Below, piece after piece: positions 1 through 11,100 of a stretch of DNA of 64,000 nt (the stretch's first letter is position 1; every line of letters begins with the position of its first letter). This DNA is from Scandinavium sp036495715 (GTDB lineage: Bacteria > Pseudomonadota > Gammaproteobacteria > Enterobacterales > Enterobacteriaceae): positions 1 through 64,000 of the forward strand of contig DASXML010000048.1 in assembly GCA_036495715.1 (NCBI GenBank). Direction: 5' to 3'. The translations under genes were made by a program, and so were the position numbers. The notes under the pieces are model-generated. The model was not told where the DNA came from, did no database searches, and saw only the letters and a program-made list of their open reading frames with translations.

Positions 1-141
1 CATAGCGATAATGAATTACATAACGGGATATTACAGCCAGCTCAGACCTCATCAATATAACGGTGGTTTGACGCCGAATGAATCAGAGCGATTGTTCTGG
101 AAAAACTCTAAAGTCGTGGCCAATTTTTGTTGACCACTACA
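1..141 (+). mobile_element. Right end of an IS3-family insertion sequence
   Basis: The first 141 bases carry the tail of an IS3-type transposase followed by a terminus ending in CA. Read inward from position 141 on the minus strand the end begins TGTAGTGGTCAACAAAAA, which fits the TG...CA termini of IS3-group elements. The left end lies outside the window, so the target duplication and the intactness of the element cannot be judged. Confidence 0.7.
2..133 (+). CDS. IS3-family transposase OrfB, C-terminal fragment (5' end outside window)
   Basis: Only the last 43 codons are visible. They contain YYSQLRPHQYNGGLTPNESE and end in ANFC, the usual C-terminal signature of IS3-group DDE transposases, just after the catalytic glutamate region. 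The frame runs in from the window edge and stops with TGA at 131-133, eight bases before the inferred end of the element. The truncation seen here is due to the window boundary, so it is not evidence of a pseudogene. Confidence 0.75.
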   Translation: MAIMNYITGYYSQLRPHQYNGGLTPNESERLFWKNSKVVANFC

Positions 142-202
142 GGTGAGGGGAAGTAAGAGAAGCCTTTCAGGCTATCGGTTGTGAGCAGCGGTTTCCTTCC
201 CG

Positions 203-604
203 CTACGCGACGCTGTCGGCAGGGTTATTCTTCACCGAGTAGTACAGCGCACAATGTGCACTCATGACCATACGGCGATACTGAGTCGGTGATGTCTTGT
301 ATTTCTTATTGAAATTACGATTAAAGGTACATAAATCGTCATAGCCAATCTGCTGAATAACCTCCGTGACATTCTGATGGGTTTCAAGCAGTAATGAGGC
401 GGCGAGTTCTAATCGGCGATCGCGAATATATTTAATCAACGGTACGCCTTTCACACTTTTAAACATACGTTGAACATGCCACTTGGAATAACCTGATTTT
501 TGGGAGACATAATCCAGGTTAATGTGTTGGTTGATATTTTCGTGGATCCATACGACGATGTCATCGATGACATTAATCGTGTGGTTGTTGAGTGCATCTG
601 ACAT
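203..604 (-). CDS. Small AraC-family regulator of MarA/SoxS/TetD type
   Basis: This 133-residue protein is essentially a stand-alone AraC DNA-binding domain. Two helix-turn-helix segments are visible, around residues 28-50 (LDYVSQKSGYSKWHVQRMFK) and 77-100 (VTEVIQQIGYDDLCTFNRNF), followed by the family tail SPTQYRR. There is no effector-binding domain, as in MarA, SoxS, RamA and Tn10 TetD. Proteins of this type activate promoters through marbox sequences and are usually controlled by their own abundance. It lies directly beside the IS end and is more AT-rich than the core genes, which suggests acquisition. No strong ribosome binding site precedes the ATG. The family call is firm; the regulon is unknown. 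Confidence 0.8.
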   Translation of the reverse strand: MSDALNNHTINVIDDIVVWIHENINQHINLDYVSQKSGYSKWHVQRMFKSVKGVPLIKYIRDRRLELAASLLLETHQNVTEVIQQIGYDDLCTFNRNFNKKYKTSPTQYRRMVMSAHCALYYSVKNNPADSVA

Positions 605-661
605 TGAAGAATACCGTTCTGTTTTTTGCTATGTTACACAGTTGCTGTTTCTGACTAAATA

Positions 662-673
662 TCTCTTAATGGA
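662..673 (+). promoter_or_regulatory. Copy of the TCTCTTAGTGGA motif upstream of the small secreted protein gene
   Basis: TCTCTTAATGGA lies 91 bases before the start codon at 764. Three close relatives lie upstream of the giant protein gene (1842-1853, 1896-1907, 2066-2077). The repetition at two neighbouring promoters suggests a shared operator, but no known regulator site of this sequence is recognised. Confidence 0.35.
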
Positions 674-763
674 GTCTTGATCCCATTGGTTATATTTCGG
701 AAGGTAGGTGTTAGCCCGTTTTTTTGTCCAGCCAGGGCCGGGTATTTATTTTCTGGAGAACAA

Positions 764-1045
764 ATGAAAAAGCACATTGTTATTGCCTCTTTACTGAGTT
801 TGCTGACCCTTTCTGCTCATGCTGAATGTGACGCGCAAAAAGCGGCACGTAATTCAGCATTGGATAAATCTGTAGGCGTGTCCGGTTTTTGTACACCGAA
901 GAAGGCCGCGAAAAACGGTGTTGCTGATAACACTCAGCTTGATGAGGCGAAAGATAAAATCGATAAAAAAGTGGATAATGTTAAAGATAAATCATCGAGT
1001 TTAACGCTTACCGCGGGCGATATTAAAGACGTTGTAGCCCGTTAA
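764..1045 (+). CDS. Small exported protein with an internal duplication, function unknown
   Basis: The ATG at 764 is preceded by GGAGAA and opens a clear signal peptide (MKKHIVIASLLSLLTLSAHA) cut before EC, so the product is a 93-residue precursor giving about 73 mature residues. A longer reading from 677 would bury the signal peptide and is not used. The mature part has two cysteines, each starting a similar stretch (C-DAQKAARN and C-TPKKAAKN), which suggests a short internal duplication and perhaps a disulfide in the periplasm. The C-terminal half is lysine/aspartate-rich and helical. The gene converges on the regulator at 1042-1704 and overlaps its stop by four bases. I do not recognise a family. 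Confidence 0.65.
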   Translation: MKKHIVIASLLSLLTLSAHAECDAQKAARNSALDKSVGVSGFCTPKKAAKNGVADNTQLDEAKDKIDKKVDNVKDKSSSLTLTAGDIKDVVAR

Positions 1046-1704
1046 GTGAAGAGCACGCCGCTTCGGTTGCTTGTCTCTGGAGCGGGTTTGTCATCTGGAC
1101 CCAGGGTTGCCAACAAAATACCGCCTCGTCGGGTCTGGATCACGTTGTCATTTCGCATCTCGGCAATAATATTCAGGATGCTGCTGCGCGAAATTCCGCT
1201 ACGGTCCTGAATATAGGACAACATTTTTATTTGTTTACGTACATCGTCTGGCATTCGGGCAATTTCGTCAACGTAACTCATCACCACTTCCCGGGTTCGC
1301 TTGTTTACCAGCATGGCATCACGGTGAACCATGTATCTGATATGGAAAGACAATATTTCAGATACCTGATACCACAATCCTTTCTGGGCAATGATCGCAG
1401 CAGCGTCATCAATCTCCATTTTGATTATTTTACAGGGTGTGTCGGTTCGCAGGACTGTGTTGTTTTGAGGGGGGGAGAAGAGCGCGGTAAGACCAAAAAC
1501 ATAAGTTTCAGTGATGCTTCCTAACAATAATGTATCGGTTTTACGCATCAAAGAAATCCCTCCTGAAAGTAAAATATAAAGATGACTTTTTCCCTGCGAG
1601 GTTAAAAATAAACGTTTCCTGGCCGGAACCTCAATGATCGACTCTGTGGTGGTTAGCGCAGTGGCTAGTTTATTGATTGCAGACAATGGCGGTGTGAGTA
1701 GCAT
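1042..1704 (-). CDS. IprA/YaiV-like winged-helix regulator with cAMP-binding-like fold
   Basis: The 220-residue product has an N-terminal cyclic-nucleotide-binding-like region (residues about 15-120, with LYILLSGGISLMRK). A C-terminal winged helix (about 140-205) contains LSYIQDRSGISRSSILNIIAEM and the wing TRRGGILLA. This layout matches IprA (YaiV), which in E. coli and Salmonella affects oxidative-stress resistance. No canonical CRP-type cAMP contact set is evident, so another signal or none is likely. The gene is transcribed away from the giant surface-protein gene across a 415-base intergenic region. A relative of the same family lies at the other end of that locus (16594-17244). A role in controlling the locus is inferred from position. 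Confidence 0.7.
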   Translation of the reverse strand: MLLTPPLSAINKLATALTTTESIIEVPARKRLFLTSQGKSHLYILLSGGISLMRKTDTLLLGSITETYVFGLTALFSPPQNNTVLRTDTPCKIIKMEIDDAAAIIAQKGLWYQVSEILSFHIRYMVHRDAMLVNKRTREVVMSYVDEIARMPDDVRKQIKMLSYIQDRSGISRSSILNIIAEMRNDNVIQTRRGGILLATLGPDDKPAPETSNRSGVLFT

Positions 1705-2119
1705 GATTATTTACATCTCGTAAAATAATGGAGTACACGTGTGTGAAATTAAAGGTTAGGAAATAAATATGCTTGGTGGATATCACGTCCGTCAGCCTTA
1801 TGTTTGCGTATGGTAGTGTAAAAAAAGACAAAATAACAAAGTCTATTAGTGGATAGAGGATTTTACCCTGCAGGTATTTGATTGTGAATTCAAGGTCTCT
1901 TAGTGAACTTGCGGCTGTCGACTGAAAAATTTAAATTTAAACAAAACCATGGCGTTGTTATGTCTGGTTTCCCCTGTTCAGGTTTTACTGTTTCGTTGTT
2001 ATTAGTAGCGTGTCTACGCGCAAATAAACATCGAAGTGTATTTGTGAGGTCAAGTGATGAACAGGTCTCTTAGTGGATATTGAATTCTATTTATATTTAT
2101 CTGGTAGCGTGAGGTTCAG
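1705..2119 (+). promoter_or_regulatory. 415-base divergent regulatory region with three TCTCTTAGTGGA-type direct repeats
   Basis: No gene is seen here. The region is AT-rich and separates the regulator (minus) from the giant repeat-protein gene (plus). It holds TCTATTAGTGGA at 1842-1853, TCTCTTAGTGAA at 1896-1907 and TCTCTTAGTGGA at 2066-2077, all in the same direction. The last copy is 43 bases before the TTG start. GAGG at 2111-2114 is the likely ribosome binding site. A promoter cannot be assigned with confidence. Confidence 0.5.
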
Positions 2120-5100
2120 TTGCGACAGAGTGCAGAATACTACCAACGTGGCGTAATGCAGTTATTCCTGATAGTCATGTTGATACTTTCATCATTATTA
2201 ATGGTACGTACCGCTTTTGCGGCAACACCGGACGTGGCGATTAACATCGTCAGCGATACACCGACGTACGACAACGGTGATGTGGTGACTTACACCCTGA
2301 CGGTGGCCAACACCTCCGGGGCTACCGTCTCCGGTCTTACGGTGAAAGATGTGCTTTCCGATATTCTGTCTGAGGGCGAAAAGGCCTTTAGCGCGACGGC
2401 GATCACTGCGCACGCTACCACGCTATCCAGCGCGGGTGACTTTGCCGCGAGCGGCGATCTCAATGCAACCGATGTACATATTCGTAGCGGCGGGTCGGTG
2501 GTTTACACCGTCAAAGCCACCGTGTCTGACACGGCCAGTGGCGCCATTACGAATAGCGCTTCGGTCGAAGATGCGAGCGCCGAACCGCTAAGTGCATCGC
2601 CCGTAACCATCAACCGCGTGGTTTATCAGGCCGCCACTGATTTGAAGGCTTCTGCTGCAAGTTATGCTCCTGATGGCACGCTGAGCTATACCTTGACCGT
2701 CAGCAATAAAGGCAGCGCGCCGATTAAAAGCATGTCGGTCGACGATATGCTGATGGACATCAAAACGATGGACATGAAGGGCGCACTGGTTCCGGCATTT
2801 ACCAGCAATAGCATCAGCGCCACGGTGTCCGGTGCTGGCAGCAACGCGGGTACTTTTGCGGCAATCGGTAATTTGCAGGCTAAAGATGTCAGCATCGCCG
2901 TGGGCGGCTCGGTGACGTACACCTTACAAGCGAAAGTTGCCGACCTGCTGGTGGACAATATTGACAGTCTCGCCACCGCACAGACGCGTGATAACTTCGT
3001 CAATTCGCCGACGGTCTCGACACCGTCCGCACTGGCCTCGATTGCGCTCAGTAATACTCTCAATAAGAGTGGTACGTACAACGTCGGGGATGATTTCAGC
3101 TATACCCTGGTGGTGAAAAATAGCGGCACTGGCATCGCCCATAACTATCACGTAAAAGATGCGTTGCAGACCGCTTTCAGTCAATTGGCGAACGATCTCT
3201 CAGTCAACCTTGATGCGACGGATACCACCGGCCAGCCGTACATGAGCTGGAAAAATAGCGTCAGCGAAATAGGGAGCAAGTCGCTCTCTTCGCTGAAGAC
3301 CGGGGGAGGGAGCAGCGACACTGACCTTGACGATATCGTCTCCGTCTATCCTGGTGAAAGCATCACCTACACCGTTGATGTCAGCACCAGCCCTGTGTCT
3401 ATCGGGCTGGTGCCGGCCATTACGGCCAGCGTACTGAAAAGCGATGATATCCAGGCCGCGACAGCGGCCTCTGGCACATTATCGGCCGCCGCGGTTATCG
3501 ACAGCAACGGGGCGCAAATCTCGCGGACGAAAACCACCAACGACATCGATTACAAACCAGGCCAGGACGTCACCTACACCCTGCTGGTGAAAAACAGCGA
3601 CCCTAAGTTGTTCGCTAACAATATTAAGTTGATGGATAACATCAGTTGCATCAAAGCACAAAAAGCCGACGGCAGTACCAGTGCGGCCTTTACGCGCTGG
3701 AAGCTGGACGTCGTGAAAAGTGAGGGTGAAGGCAGCAAAGCGGGAAGTTTTGCGTATGGCACCTGGCAAACCGCGGATGTGCTTTCGGTGGTTCCGGACA
3801 TTGCCCCTGGCGGCAGCGTGCAGTATACCCTGACCGCAACGGTAGCCAGCAATACGACCGGCTTACTGCTGGATAACGGCACCTGTCTGAACGATAACGT
3901 GTCAGAAAATGACGCCGGTCTGGAGATGCCGAAAGGCGCGCTGGCGGTGAAAAAAACCGTCGATTCCTCATTCTATTCTGCGGGTTCGACGCTGACCTAT
4001 ACCATCACCGTCAACAACCCGGGTGAGGGTTATTCGCTTAACGTCCCGGTCAAAGATGATTTAGGCGCGGTCACGACCACCGATATTTATGGCAATACCA
4101 TTCCGGCGTATTCGTCGTGGGTGATAACCGGCGAGGCATCCAAAGCGGATGGCAGCCCTTCAAGTGACAGCACCACCGGGCTGTCGGGGCCTGTGAACAG
4201 CCCTTCAATTCTGGATACCACTATCAATATCGCGCCGGGCGATAAAGTCGTTTATACCGTTCAGGCCGTCGTCGCGCCGACCGCGAACGGCGAAATTAAA
4301 AACTCGGTGCTGCTGGAAAACAGTATCTATTCGGATACCGGATCGAAGCCGAGAAACTACACCGTTACCCTCGATAAGCAGGTCAATGGCGGAGACCACA
4401 CCGGTTATACCCGCGGTGATGACACGTTGACCTGGACCGTAGTGGTCAGCAACGCGCTGAACAATGGATTTGCGCCGAATGTGCATGTTGATGACGTTAT
4501 CAGCGGCATTCAGGCGGAGCTGCTGGAACCGAAAGGCAAACAGAAGCAGGCGTTCAAAAGCTGGACCATCGCCGCGAAGGCCACCTCGACGAATCCGAAC
4601 CCGGATGCGCTGAAGGTTGCCGATGTCGGGCAGTTTAGCGATAACGCCGATTTGCACGCCATCGCACAGGTTCCACCGGGCGTGACGATCACCTATACCC
4701 TTGTTGGTACGCTGGACAGAATCGGTGATCCGAGCGAAATCGTCTGGGGTGAGATGGAGAACACCGCGACGGCGAATATGGCCGATATTAACCAGAATGT
4801 GTCGGATACTGCGCAGGCCTCGCCTGAAATGCCGGATCTGCTGGTTGAGAAGACGGTGCTCGAAGGCAACTTTACGCCAGGCAGCACCCTGACTTATCAC
4901 GTACATGTGAGCAACCGGGGCCCCGGTTATGCCAATGATGCGGCGGTGAAAGATGATATCGCCGGGATTGGTGCGTTTTCCTCCTGGAAAATCAGCGCAA
5001 CCACTGACTCGCTTGGCGGCACGACCACTGGCACATTCGCCGATAACCAGAATATCGATACCCAGGTCGACGTCGCGCCGAAGGGCTTTGTCGATTACAC

Positions 5101-8100
5101 CGTGACGGCGATAGTGAAGTCCGACTACAGTGCGGATGAAATTTCCAATACCGCGACGCTGCACGATCCGTTAACCGGCCGCGATTTCTCCTCGTCGGCG
5201 GTGGTCAGCCAGGGCCGTCAGGATTTCGGCGTAGATATCATTAAAACCGGCGACACCATGAGCTACACGCCGGGTGGCCAGGTGACATACACCATCAAAC
5301 TCACCAACACCAGCGATCAGGAGGCCAAAAACCTGACTCTGATGGATGAGTTGTCGAAAATCCGCTCGGCGCTGGCTAACCAACAGGATGGTCACTTTAC
5401 CGATTACCCGGCGCAGTCACCGTTTGAGTCCTGGCGTGTCGATTACGGTCAGGGCTACGGTGAGTATGGCAACGTCGATATCAATGAATCGATCACCCTC
5501 GCCGCCAAAGAAGTGCGGACCATCATGGTGCAGGCGAAGGTCAAAGATAACGCCCTCGATAAGATCGTCAACGACGCCTATATCTACAAAGATAAAGGCG
5601 AGGCGACAGAGGAAAGTCGCGTGTCCCACTACGAATATAACCGCGCCGATCCGGGCGGAAGAGTGACCCATGCCGTCAACATCAACCGTTACGCGCCGGG
5701 CGACACGCTGACCTACACCATTACCGCCAGTTCGCAGGTTGGGTATTACAACAACGTCGCGATCAACGAAAAGATCAACGAAATCCAGGTCAAACTGCTG
5801 GATGGTTCCACCGGCAATCCTTACTACAATCCGGCGACCAAACAGAATGAGTTCACCGTCGTCGCCAAAGCCAATGATACCCATGCGGGCGGCACCACTG
5901 ACGGCTCACTCGATGGCACCGTCGAAAATAACAAAGACATTGTCACCACCGTAGACGTCGGCGGCAAAGACACCGTGGTGTATACCGTGCAGGGTACAAT
6001 CCGCCCGGATGCGATCGGCAATATCGATTATGCCGACACCACGGTTATCCCTGAGGATTACCATCTCAACGCCAGCAAAACTACCGAGGAAACCAACTAC
6101 AGCCCGGGTAAGGCGCTGACCTACCATTTGCGAATCACCAATGACGGTAAAGGCAATGCCTACGCCGTTCCGGTGAAAGATGCCATCGATCAGGTGATGG
6201 CGACCAGCATCAGCGGCGGTCAGGTTCCGGCCTTTACGTCGTGGACTATTACCCCAACGGCGACCGGCACGGAGGCAAGCTTAGCGGATGCGGGGAGTTA
6301 CGCAGATAATCAACCGCTGGATACGGTCGCCAATATTCCGGCGGGCGTGACGCTCGACTACAAAGTGGTGGCGATCACCCGCGACGACATTGTCGGTCCA
6401 GTGGTTAACCTGTTGCAGGTCGATACCAGCAAGGCCAGTACTTCAACCAGCCCGGCGGTGCACCAATTGGACTTCACGAAAACGGTGTTGGCTTATTACG
6501 ACACCGATGGCACCACCAAACTCACCGGGGGATATACGCCTGGCGGTTATGTGGAGTATGAAGTCAGATTGGCAAATACCGGCGCCGCCAACATCACTAA
6601 TCTCCTGGTGGAAGATGACATTGGGGCAGTGAAAACCACCTATATCGACGGCTCGCGCGGCCCGGCGTTTGATAGCTGGACGATTGTGGGGCAAAAAGAC
6701 AGCAGCGGCGTCAGTAATCCTGGCACCGTGGCGGACAATCAACCGCTGAACACCAACGCGAGTATTGCCTATAACCAGTATCCGAGCGTGTCAGGCAGCT
6801 CGTTTGTCAGCTATATCATTAAGGCGAAGATTGACCCGAAAGCCGTGGGCGATTTTAAGAACGTCGCGAAGGCGGACGACGGTCGCCTTACCGTCCAGTC
6901 TGATACCTCAACGATGCTGTCGTCGAACGTCACCTTACTGAAGAAAGCCTATGTCGACAGCGGCTATTCGCAGGAGAAAACGGATTACGATTTCGCCAGC
7001 AGCGACAATAAGGTTTATTACCGCATCACCCTGACCAACAGTGGCAAAGGTACTGATTACGGTAATACGGTGAAAGATACCCTCTCAGCATTGAGCACTG
7101 AAGTGGCAGAAACCGCCACCACCAGCGGGGCCACCCCGCAGGATATGGCGCTCAGTGACTGGACCGTCACGCCGGTTGTCCCGGGCAACAGCGAAACCAC
7201 GCTCGGCGATTACCGCGGCGGGAATAAAGCCGATATTGATGCCCCCGTGGTCATTGCGGCGGGGGACACCGTGCAATTTGACGTGGCCGCTACCCTTAAC
7301 GCCAACGCGCTGGGCACGGTAAGCAACACCGCGAGTTATGCAGGTAAAACCGCTCAGGCCAATCTGTCTGCGTTGGCGAACGATACCAGCATCAGCAAAA
7401 CGCTGGTGTCCGTCGGCGGAAAAAACTGGGCCAAAGGCAATACTTATCTGCCGGGTGACAAGGTTGTCTACAAAGTGGTGGTGACCAACCACAGCAACGG
7501 CTGGGCTAACAATATTCAGATAGTCGATACGCTGTCGAATGTCACCACCTCGTTGATTGGTGGAACGACCGGACCTGCCTTCACCAGCACCAACATCACC
7601 AGCACGATTAGTAACGGGATCGACAATAAAGCCGATACCTGGCTGCCGCCTTACGATGCAGCGGGCAACCTGAATCTGGAAACGGATATTGCGCCAGGCG
7701 AAGTGATTACCTTTACCATTACCGGCACGCTGAGCGACGATGCGGTGGGGACCATTAAGGCCAACCAGGCCAGCGCGGGAGGCGAGACGGTCAGTACCGA
7801 CGAGATCCCGCCGCTGCCGGTCAGCCTTTCCTACAGCAAATCACTGATTGAAACCGGAGCCGATGCCGCCTGTACGTTACCGTCAGCCACGGGCGCAGGT
7901 TGTCAGTACGCGCCGAATACCGGTATCACCTACCGCGTGGCGGTGAAAAACACCGGCAAGGGCAACGCCGGGAGCATTTCGGTGAAAGACGTGTTGTCTT
8001 CGATTCGTACCGCCGACGGCGGCGCGGCCTTCAGTTCCTGGGGGTCATCCATTGTCGTGGAACCTGCCGATCACTACGGTATTTCCGGGAGCTACAGCGG

Positions 8101-11100
8101 GGCCGTGGGTCTGGATGCTAGCGTAGACTTGCGTCCGGACAATGAAATTATCTTTGAAATCAACGGCACGGTGGCGGCTTCTGCGACCGGGACGTTGACC
8201 AACACCGCCACGGTGAACGGTGCAAACACCAACAGCATTGTGCTGGACCCCGGCACGGCTAACATTGTGGCGACCAAACATACCGACACCCCGATTTATA
8301 CACCGGGCGGTGTGGTTCACTATGCGATTGATATTACCAACTATGCCGACAGTAATGTTGAGATCCCGCTGAAGGACAAAATCTCTTCGTTCCTCGTGGA
8401 AACGGCGAAGGGAACGCAACAGACCGCGTTAAAAGACTGGACGGTCAGCTCAACGATTCTGAGTGATTCTTCCGATGGCTATACCGATGGTAGCAACGCC
8501 GATGCCACTCCGGACAACGGCGATATCGATACCACGGTTAAGCTTGGTGGACGTAACGCGGTAGCGGGCAAAGATGAGTTCAGTTCGGTGCGGGTGATCA
8601 TTAGCGGGCATGTCCGTGACGACGCCATCGGCGAGTTCCATAACACCGCAACGGTGAATGGCAAGTTGGTACGCCTGGCCGAAGGTGAGATCAAACCAAG
8701 CCCAGGCCATTTACTGCTGAGCAAAATCCCGTCGCTGGATCCGGCTATATATTCGCCGGGCGAAACCATTGGCTTCGTCGTGACGCTGCAAAATAGCGGT
8801 GACGGTTATGTGACTAATGCGCAGCTGAACGACTCGCTGAAAACGCTGTTGGCGGATTCCGTCGGCGGCAGCGGTAAAGACCGGGTGTTTGACGGCTGGA
8901 CCGTGGTGGAAGATAACAGCGGTCTGGATCCGGCGTTAACGATCAAAAGTAACGAAGTGAACAACAGCGACGGCTATCAGGCTCGTTACAACATTCACCC
9001 CGGTCAGACGGTCAAACTGACGCTAAATGGCGTGGTGCGCAGTGATATTTCCGGGGATATCACCAACACAGCAACGGCTACGGATGATTCTGGCACGCCG
9101 CTGTCTGCCAGCGCGACTTACACGTCAGCGGCGGCAGATCTGAGCATCGATAAAACGGTGGATAAAGCCGAGTACCTTTCTGGTGATACGCTGACCTATA
9201 CCGTAGCGATTAAAAATGACGGCGGCGGTTGGGCGCGTGACGTCAACGTGACCGATGCTCTGTCTGAAATCACCACCACTCTGGCGGGCGGCGAAGAAGG
9301 CAAGGCTATCCGCATGGCAACGGTGAGTATTTCTGCCGCGTCAACCCATGGCACCAGTCCGGTTCCGCCTGCCGTTCAGCGTAACGATCTCAATCAGGTC
9401 GTCGACATCGCGCCGGGTGACACCCTGACGTACACCCTGAAAGCACAACTGGATCCAACGGCTATCGCTGATGTGGTCAACACCGCGAGTTTCAGCTATC
9501 AGAACGCAACGGAACAGGCCAGCGCCACCAGTGTGCCGGCGAAGGCTGAGATAACGCTGAGCAAAACCGCGGCCTCGCCGGTCTACACCCTGAATGAACC
9601 GGTGACCTGGACCGTAACGCTGGCTAACAATACCGATGCTTTTGCCAGCGGATTGCACATCCAGGATGTGATCAGCGGCCTCAAAGTGGCCACCACCTCC
9701 GGCAGCGATGAGCGTGCATTCAGCGGCTGGAAGGTGAGTACGACGACCGGCAACAAAAACAGCGTGATTTATTCCCCACCGACGGGGACCAACGCCGATA
9801 TCGATACCCTGGTGGATTTAGCGGCACGCGATACGTTGACGTTTGTTATCACCGCCATACCACGACCAACGGCGATAGGGGATATCACCAACACCGCGAC
9901 CATGACCCTCGACGGGAAAACGTCCGAGCAGAAAGCCACGGTTTCTCCGCAGGCGCCGAGCTGGACAGTGACCAAAACCAGCGTCCAGGCCGAGTACGAG
10001 CCCGGCCAGTCGCTGGACTTCCTGATAACCGTGCAGAACACCTCGGGTTCTTACATCAACGATCTGCCGTTGCAGGATGACATGTCCGGCATCGAAGCGA
10101 AGCAGGCCAATGGCACGATGGGACCTGCGTTTGAAAGCGGTTCGGAAACGTTGAGCGTCGATCATCTGTCGGTGGGCAGCAGTGCGAATCCGGTGTCTGC
10201 GACCCGTTACACGCTGGATATTCCTCCGCATGGCACGGTGGTGATGAAGGCCTCAGCGGTCGTTGGGCCGGAAGTCACGGGGCCGATTATCAATACCGCC
10301 AACGCGGGGGGTATCGATGCGGTTAGCCCACCGGTGAAGCCGGTTCATGCGGTAGTTGAAGCCAGCATGAGCGTGGATGATGAGTATTACGTGCCGGGTA
10401 AGAAAGTGGTGTATCACCTGGTGCTGAAAAACGTCGGCAAAGGGATTGCGAACAACGTACACGTTGAGACTCGCTTTGCCGAAGCCAAAGGCACCTGGCT
10501 TGATAACAGCCAAAGCGCGGCGTTTGAGGGCTGGGAGATCAAGGCCGATGTGATCGGTGCCGACACCACGGTAGGCAGCTTCAGCCGTAACAAAGACATC
10601 TCAACGGCGGTGGATATCGGTGTTGGCGGTGAAGTGCATTACACCATCACGCCAAAAGTGAACGTTAATATGACCACGCCGATTGACGTCAATGCGTTCT
10701 ACGCCACCCTCAGCGGCCTGGCCCCGGTGAAGACGGCGGTGAAATCTGCCGCGAGCAAAGGGCGTCCTGCTGCGGGGGCGCTGAAGGACAGCAACAGCGG
10801 TAAGCTGAGCGTGCTGGATTTACCGCCGGTCGGTGCGAATCTGGTGGTGAAGAAAACCGCTGACAAGAGCGAATACACCCCGGACGATACGCACATTGTG
10901 TATACGCTGTCGGTAGTGAACACCGGTGAAGGAAATGCCAAAGACGTGAACCTGACGGATGCGATCAGCAAGCTAGTGGCGTCTAACGGCAACAAAGTGT
11001 TCAGCAGTTGGACTCTCCGCGGTGCCGAATACAATCGGGCGGGGGCGGTGGTGAATAAGCTCAATCTACCTGCTAACAAAGATTTGTCGCTGGTGGTGGG

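Noticed and set aside
4205..5164. 319-codon minus-strand frame, and many shorter ones, inside the giant gene
   Set aside because: They recur at similar places in successive repeats, so they reflect the codon pattern of the plus-strand repeats.
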